DNA from: Phallusia mammillata
Taxonomy: Eukaryota; Chordata; Ascidiacea; Phlebobranchia; Ascidiidae
Reading direction: 5' to 3'
Assembly (NCBI GenBank): GCA_003260075.1
Contig: QLIY01000025.1
Span: 226,867 to 290,866 of the forward strand
DNA length: 64,000 bases
Below the pieces are notes generated by a model. That model was not told the origin of the DNA and searched no databases. It saw only the letters and a program-made list of their open reading frames with translations. The first letter of the stretch is position 1. Each line of letters begins with the position of its first letter. The position numbers and the translations under genes were made by a program. Shown in pieces: positions 62,341-64,000 of this stretch.

Positions 62341-62833
62341 TTTTTTATTTAAACAGACTAAAAATCAACATGTTATTTTTTCAAGTTTTTTGATGTAAAC
62401 ACAAACACCTTTTTGATGTAACCCTGTTCTTTGTTTTCCAGGTGCAATTCTTTTATTTTTCCTTATAACACTGGGGGGGGGGTTTTATTTAAACTGACTA
62501 AAAATCAACATGTTATTTTTTCAAGTTTTTTGATGTAACCATGTTCTTTGTTTTCCAGGTGCAATTCTTTTATTTTTCCTTATAACACTCATTGCTGTTG
62601 GAGTTGGTGTGTTCTTTTACTGCCAAGATGTAGGTAAAAAAGAGGAGATATGTATTGTATTCAATCGCAAGTTCAATGAAGTCAATGTGGCTTTGGAGAG
62701 ATTAACCATAAGCTTGTCACAAAGCATATCATGGGGAGCAGATGTTCTTCTCAAGTCTTCTGTGGATTTAAAAAAATGGGTTATGGTGCATTTCTACCAT
62801 TTAAATGACAAGTTATCTCATTTGCTGCAGTAG
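60803..62833 (+). CDS. LRRC59: Leucine-rich repeat protein 59, ER and nuclear envelope
   Basis: LRRC59 is a tail-anchored ER protein that contacts ribosomes and helps nuclear import of FGF1. Exons 60803-60913, 61330-61520, 61764-61972, 62035-62131, 62192-about 62294 and 62559-62833. The start [20 protein letters not shown] leads to [19 protein letters not shown], closely matching vertebrate LRRC59. LRRs show [19 protein letters not shown] and [15 protein letters not shown], then the conserved cysteine cluster [12 protein letters not shown] charged coiled coil ([11 protein letters not shown]) follows, then a transmembrane segment [19 protein letters not shown] and a luminal tail. The fifth exon runs into a G run (62295-62338), so its end and the phase to the last exon cannot be fixed. 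Length is about 290 residues, near the human 307. Confidence 0.94.
61559..61674. mobile_element. Short hAT-like MITE, 116 bp, in an LRRC59 intron
   Basis: Termini CAGTGGTGGAATTCAACC and GGATCCCCACCACTG-like (read on complementary strands), perfect 8-bp duplication CTTTTAAG (61551-61558, 61675-61682). Related by internal words to the element at 51734-51911. Confidence 0.88.
62295..62620. repeat. G runs and duplicated intron/exon boundary in LRRC59
   Basis: A 44-nt G run (62295-62338) interrupts exon 5. After it, about 130 bp covering the intron end and the start of the last exon is given twice, with a second short G run at about 62473-62482 between the copies. Only the second copy continues into the full last exon; the first has an extra 14-bp insertion. 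Confidence 0.85.
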
Positions 62834-63738
62834 TTAACTTTATATTTGCTTGCAATTGCATTAAAATTTGTCTCACAGTAGAATTACCTGCAAATTGTGC
62901 ACTGCAAGTGACTCATTGTATGATAGTTTGGGGATAATAAAATATGATTTAATGACGAATTACTTTTGTGGTTTAAGTGCACAACACCTTTCAGTTTTAC
63001 CCAGAAGCCACAGAAATAAAACAATTGAAGGCTGGGTAACAAAAAATAAACAAAAACAAATAATTATAAATATTATCAAAAGAATACGAAGATTAGGAAA
63101 CGGAATTATAATAAAGCTGATATACCTGTCCTGTTGTGTCAAGGCCATTGAGCACAACCTGCGGCCACGGGTACGACCAATGCGGATCTCAAACGTGTTG
63201 GTGGCCTTGTGTTGATTAAAACTATTTTGCTGGACATTTGGCTTGAAAAATCTGGTAAGGTATGTTATAACTGTGACTTATGTAAGCTTATTATGTGCGT
63301 ACCAATTTTTATCAGCAAATCGTTTCGTTCAATGCATAGATTAGAAATCAAATCTGAATTTTTAGGGACAGACAGACGGGATACTATGAAACAAATCTCA
63401 TTTTTCATCAACAATAATTTGCAAACGAAAACATGGGCACACTGATGGCCGTTGGTGTACGTGTGATGCAACCGTCAAATCGAAAAACACGTTCCACCCT
63501 GGTCAAGACTTCTGGCCATAATTATTTACCACAACAGCAGTCTGACTTATTTGCAACTCTTTTTATCCTAAAAAGACAAAGGAGGCTTGAAACATTTGAA
63601 AATGTTGTATTTCCCTTCTTGAAGCTTCTGACAAAAAATAAACACAGCTGTTTTACATACGGTACCTATTTTGATAGCAAATGATATCATGTGATAGGGG
63701 ATTTCCCACACTAAGCTTTTTCAGTTCTCTCTGTCGGA
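62834..63738. other. LRRC59 3' flank
   Basis: Mostly AT-rich with a poly(A) signal near 62937. A GC-richer patch at 63140-63215 stands out and reads open on both strands, but I could not assign it. No gene is supported. Confidence 0.45.
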
Positions 63739-64000
63739 CATGTCTAAAATACGGAAATACGGGACGACGGAAATGCGGAAATTGAGGTCTAAAAGACGGG
63801 AGAGACGGGGTTACGGGACAGACGGGAAAAGTGCCAAACTAAAAGACGGGAGAGGCGGGACTACGGGAGAGCGCATATTCAACATATCTAAAAGACGGGA
63901 CTGGGTGAAAGTTCACATATAGTTCCTGTAGCGTTAGACGGGACTACGGAAAAGCGTTTGTTAGACATGACTAAAAGACGGGACTGGGTGAAAGTTCACA
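63739..64000. repeat. Short-unit GC-rich tandem repeat, continuing past the window
   Basis: Words such as CTAAAAGACGGGA, GACGGGACTACGG and AGACGGGAGAG recur in irregular order. A 29-bp block starting TAAAAGACGGGACTGGG appears at about 63890 and again at the very end (about 63972-64000), suggesting a higher-order unit near 82 bp. The base composition differs sharply from the surroundings. Confidence 0.75.

Noticed and set aside
63140-63215. GC-rich patch open on both strands as an exon
   Set aside because: No convincing splice signals or family match; it may be a repeat fragment.

Overview
This is a eukaryotic nuclear window, AT-rich, with short GT-AG introns and closely spaced genes whose proteins align well with vertebrate families (NCBP2, RhoA, DAGLA, F-spondin, MuRF/TRIM, MAP3K4, LRRC59). 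Compact introns, one MuRF-type gene and many small hAT-like MITEs suggest an invertebrate chordate, most likely an ascidian; that assignment is inference. I read the exons by eye from splice signals, reading phase and family knowledge, without any database search.

Layout, left to right. (1) 1-2303, minus: NCBP2 (cap-binding CBP20), running off the left edge. (2) 3968-4747, plus: a RhoA-type GTPase in three coding exons, followed by about 3 kb of UTR and intergenic DNA with repeated segments joined by poly-C runs. (3) 7780-16364, minus: a 22-exon diacylglycerol lipase alpha (DAGLA), with its 3' end crossed by a 54-nt poly-C run. (4) 13744-36302: about 5.5 kb of DNA (DAGLA exons 1-6, the spacer, and the first seven exons of a divergent gene) is present five times in tandem, two copies being incomplete at sequence gaps. 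(5) 34333-39539, plus: the only complete copy of the divergent gene, a predicted 663-residue protein that I do not recognise, with a possible N-myristoylation start and recurring V-x-R-L helices. (6) 41388-46822, plus: F-spondin with reeler and spondin_N domains and nine thrombospondin repeats. (7) 47683-49558, plus: an unrecognised 236-residue acidic protein. (8) 51495-54756, plus: a MuRF-type TRIM E3 ligase. (9) 55716-60158, plus: a MAP3K4 kinase in one uninterrupted exon, broken only by two poly-G-joined duplications. (10) 60803-62833, plus: LRRC59. (11) A short-unit GC-rich repeat at the right edge.

The genes form no pathway together; they are ordinary animal housekeeping, signalling and muscle genes. 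The unusual structure is the head-to-head DAGLA/unknown-gene pair, whose shared promoter region is multiplied. Taken literally, only the leftmost copy can make full DAGLA and only the rightmost can make the full divergent protein. Copies 3 and 5 both end by running into the same unique sequence, and a one-base n separates copies 3 and 4. The number five is therefore probably inflated by joining two haplotypes, although a real tandem duplication is still supported by junctions seen inside continuous sequence.

A second pervasive signal is technical. Many short duplications are separated by pure C runs (left part) or pure G runs (right part), and paired copies can differ by a few substitutions. 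These look like contig ends carrying artificial homopolymers, and they break DAGLA, MAP3K4 and LRRC59.
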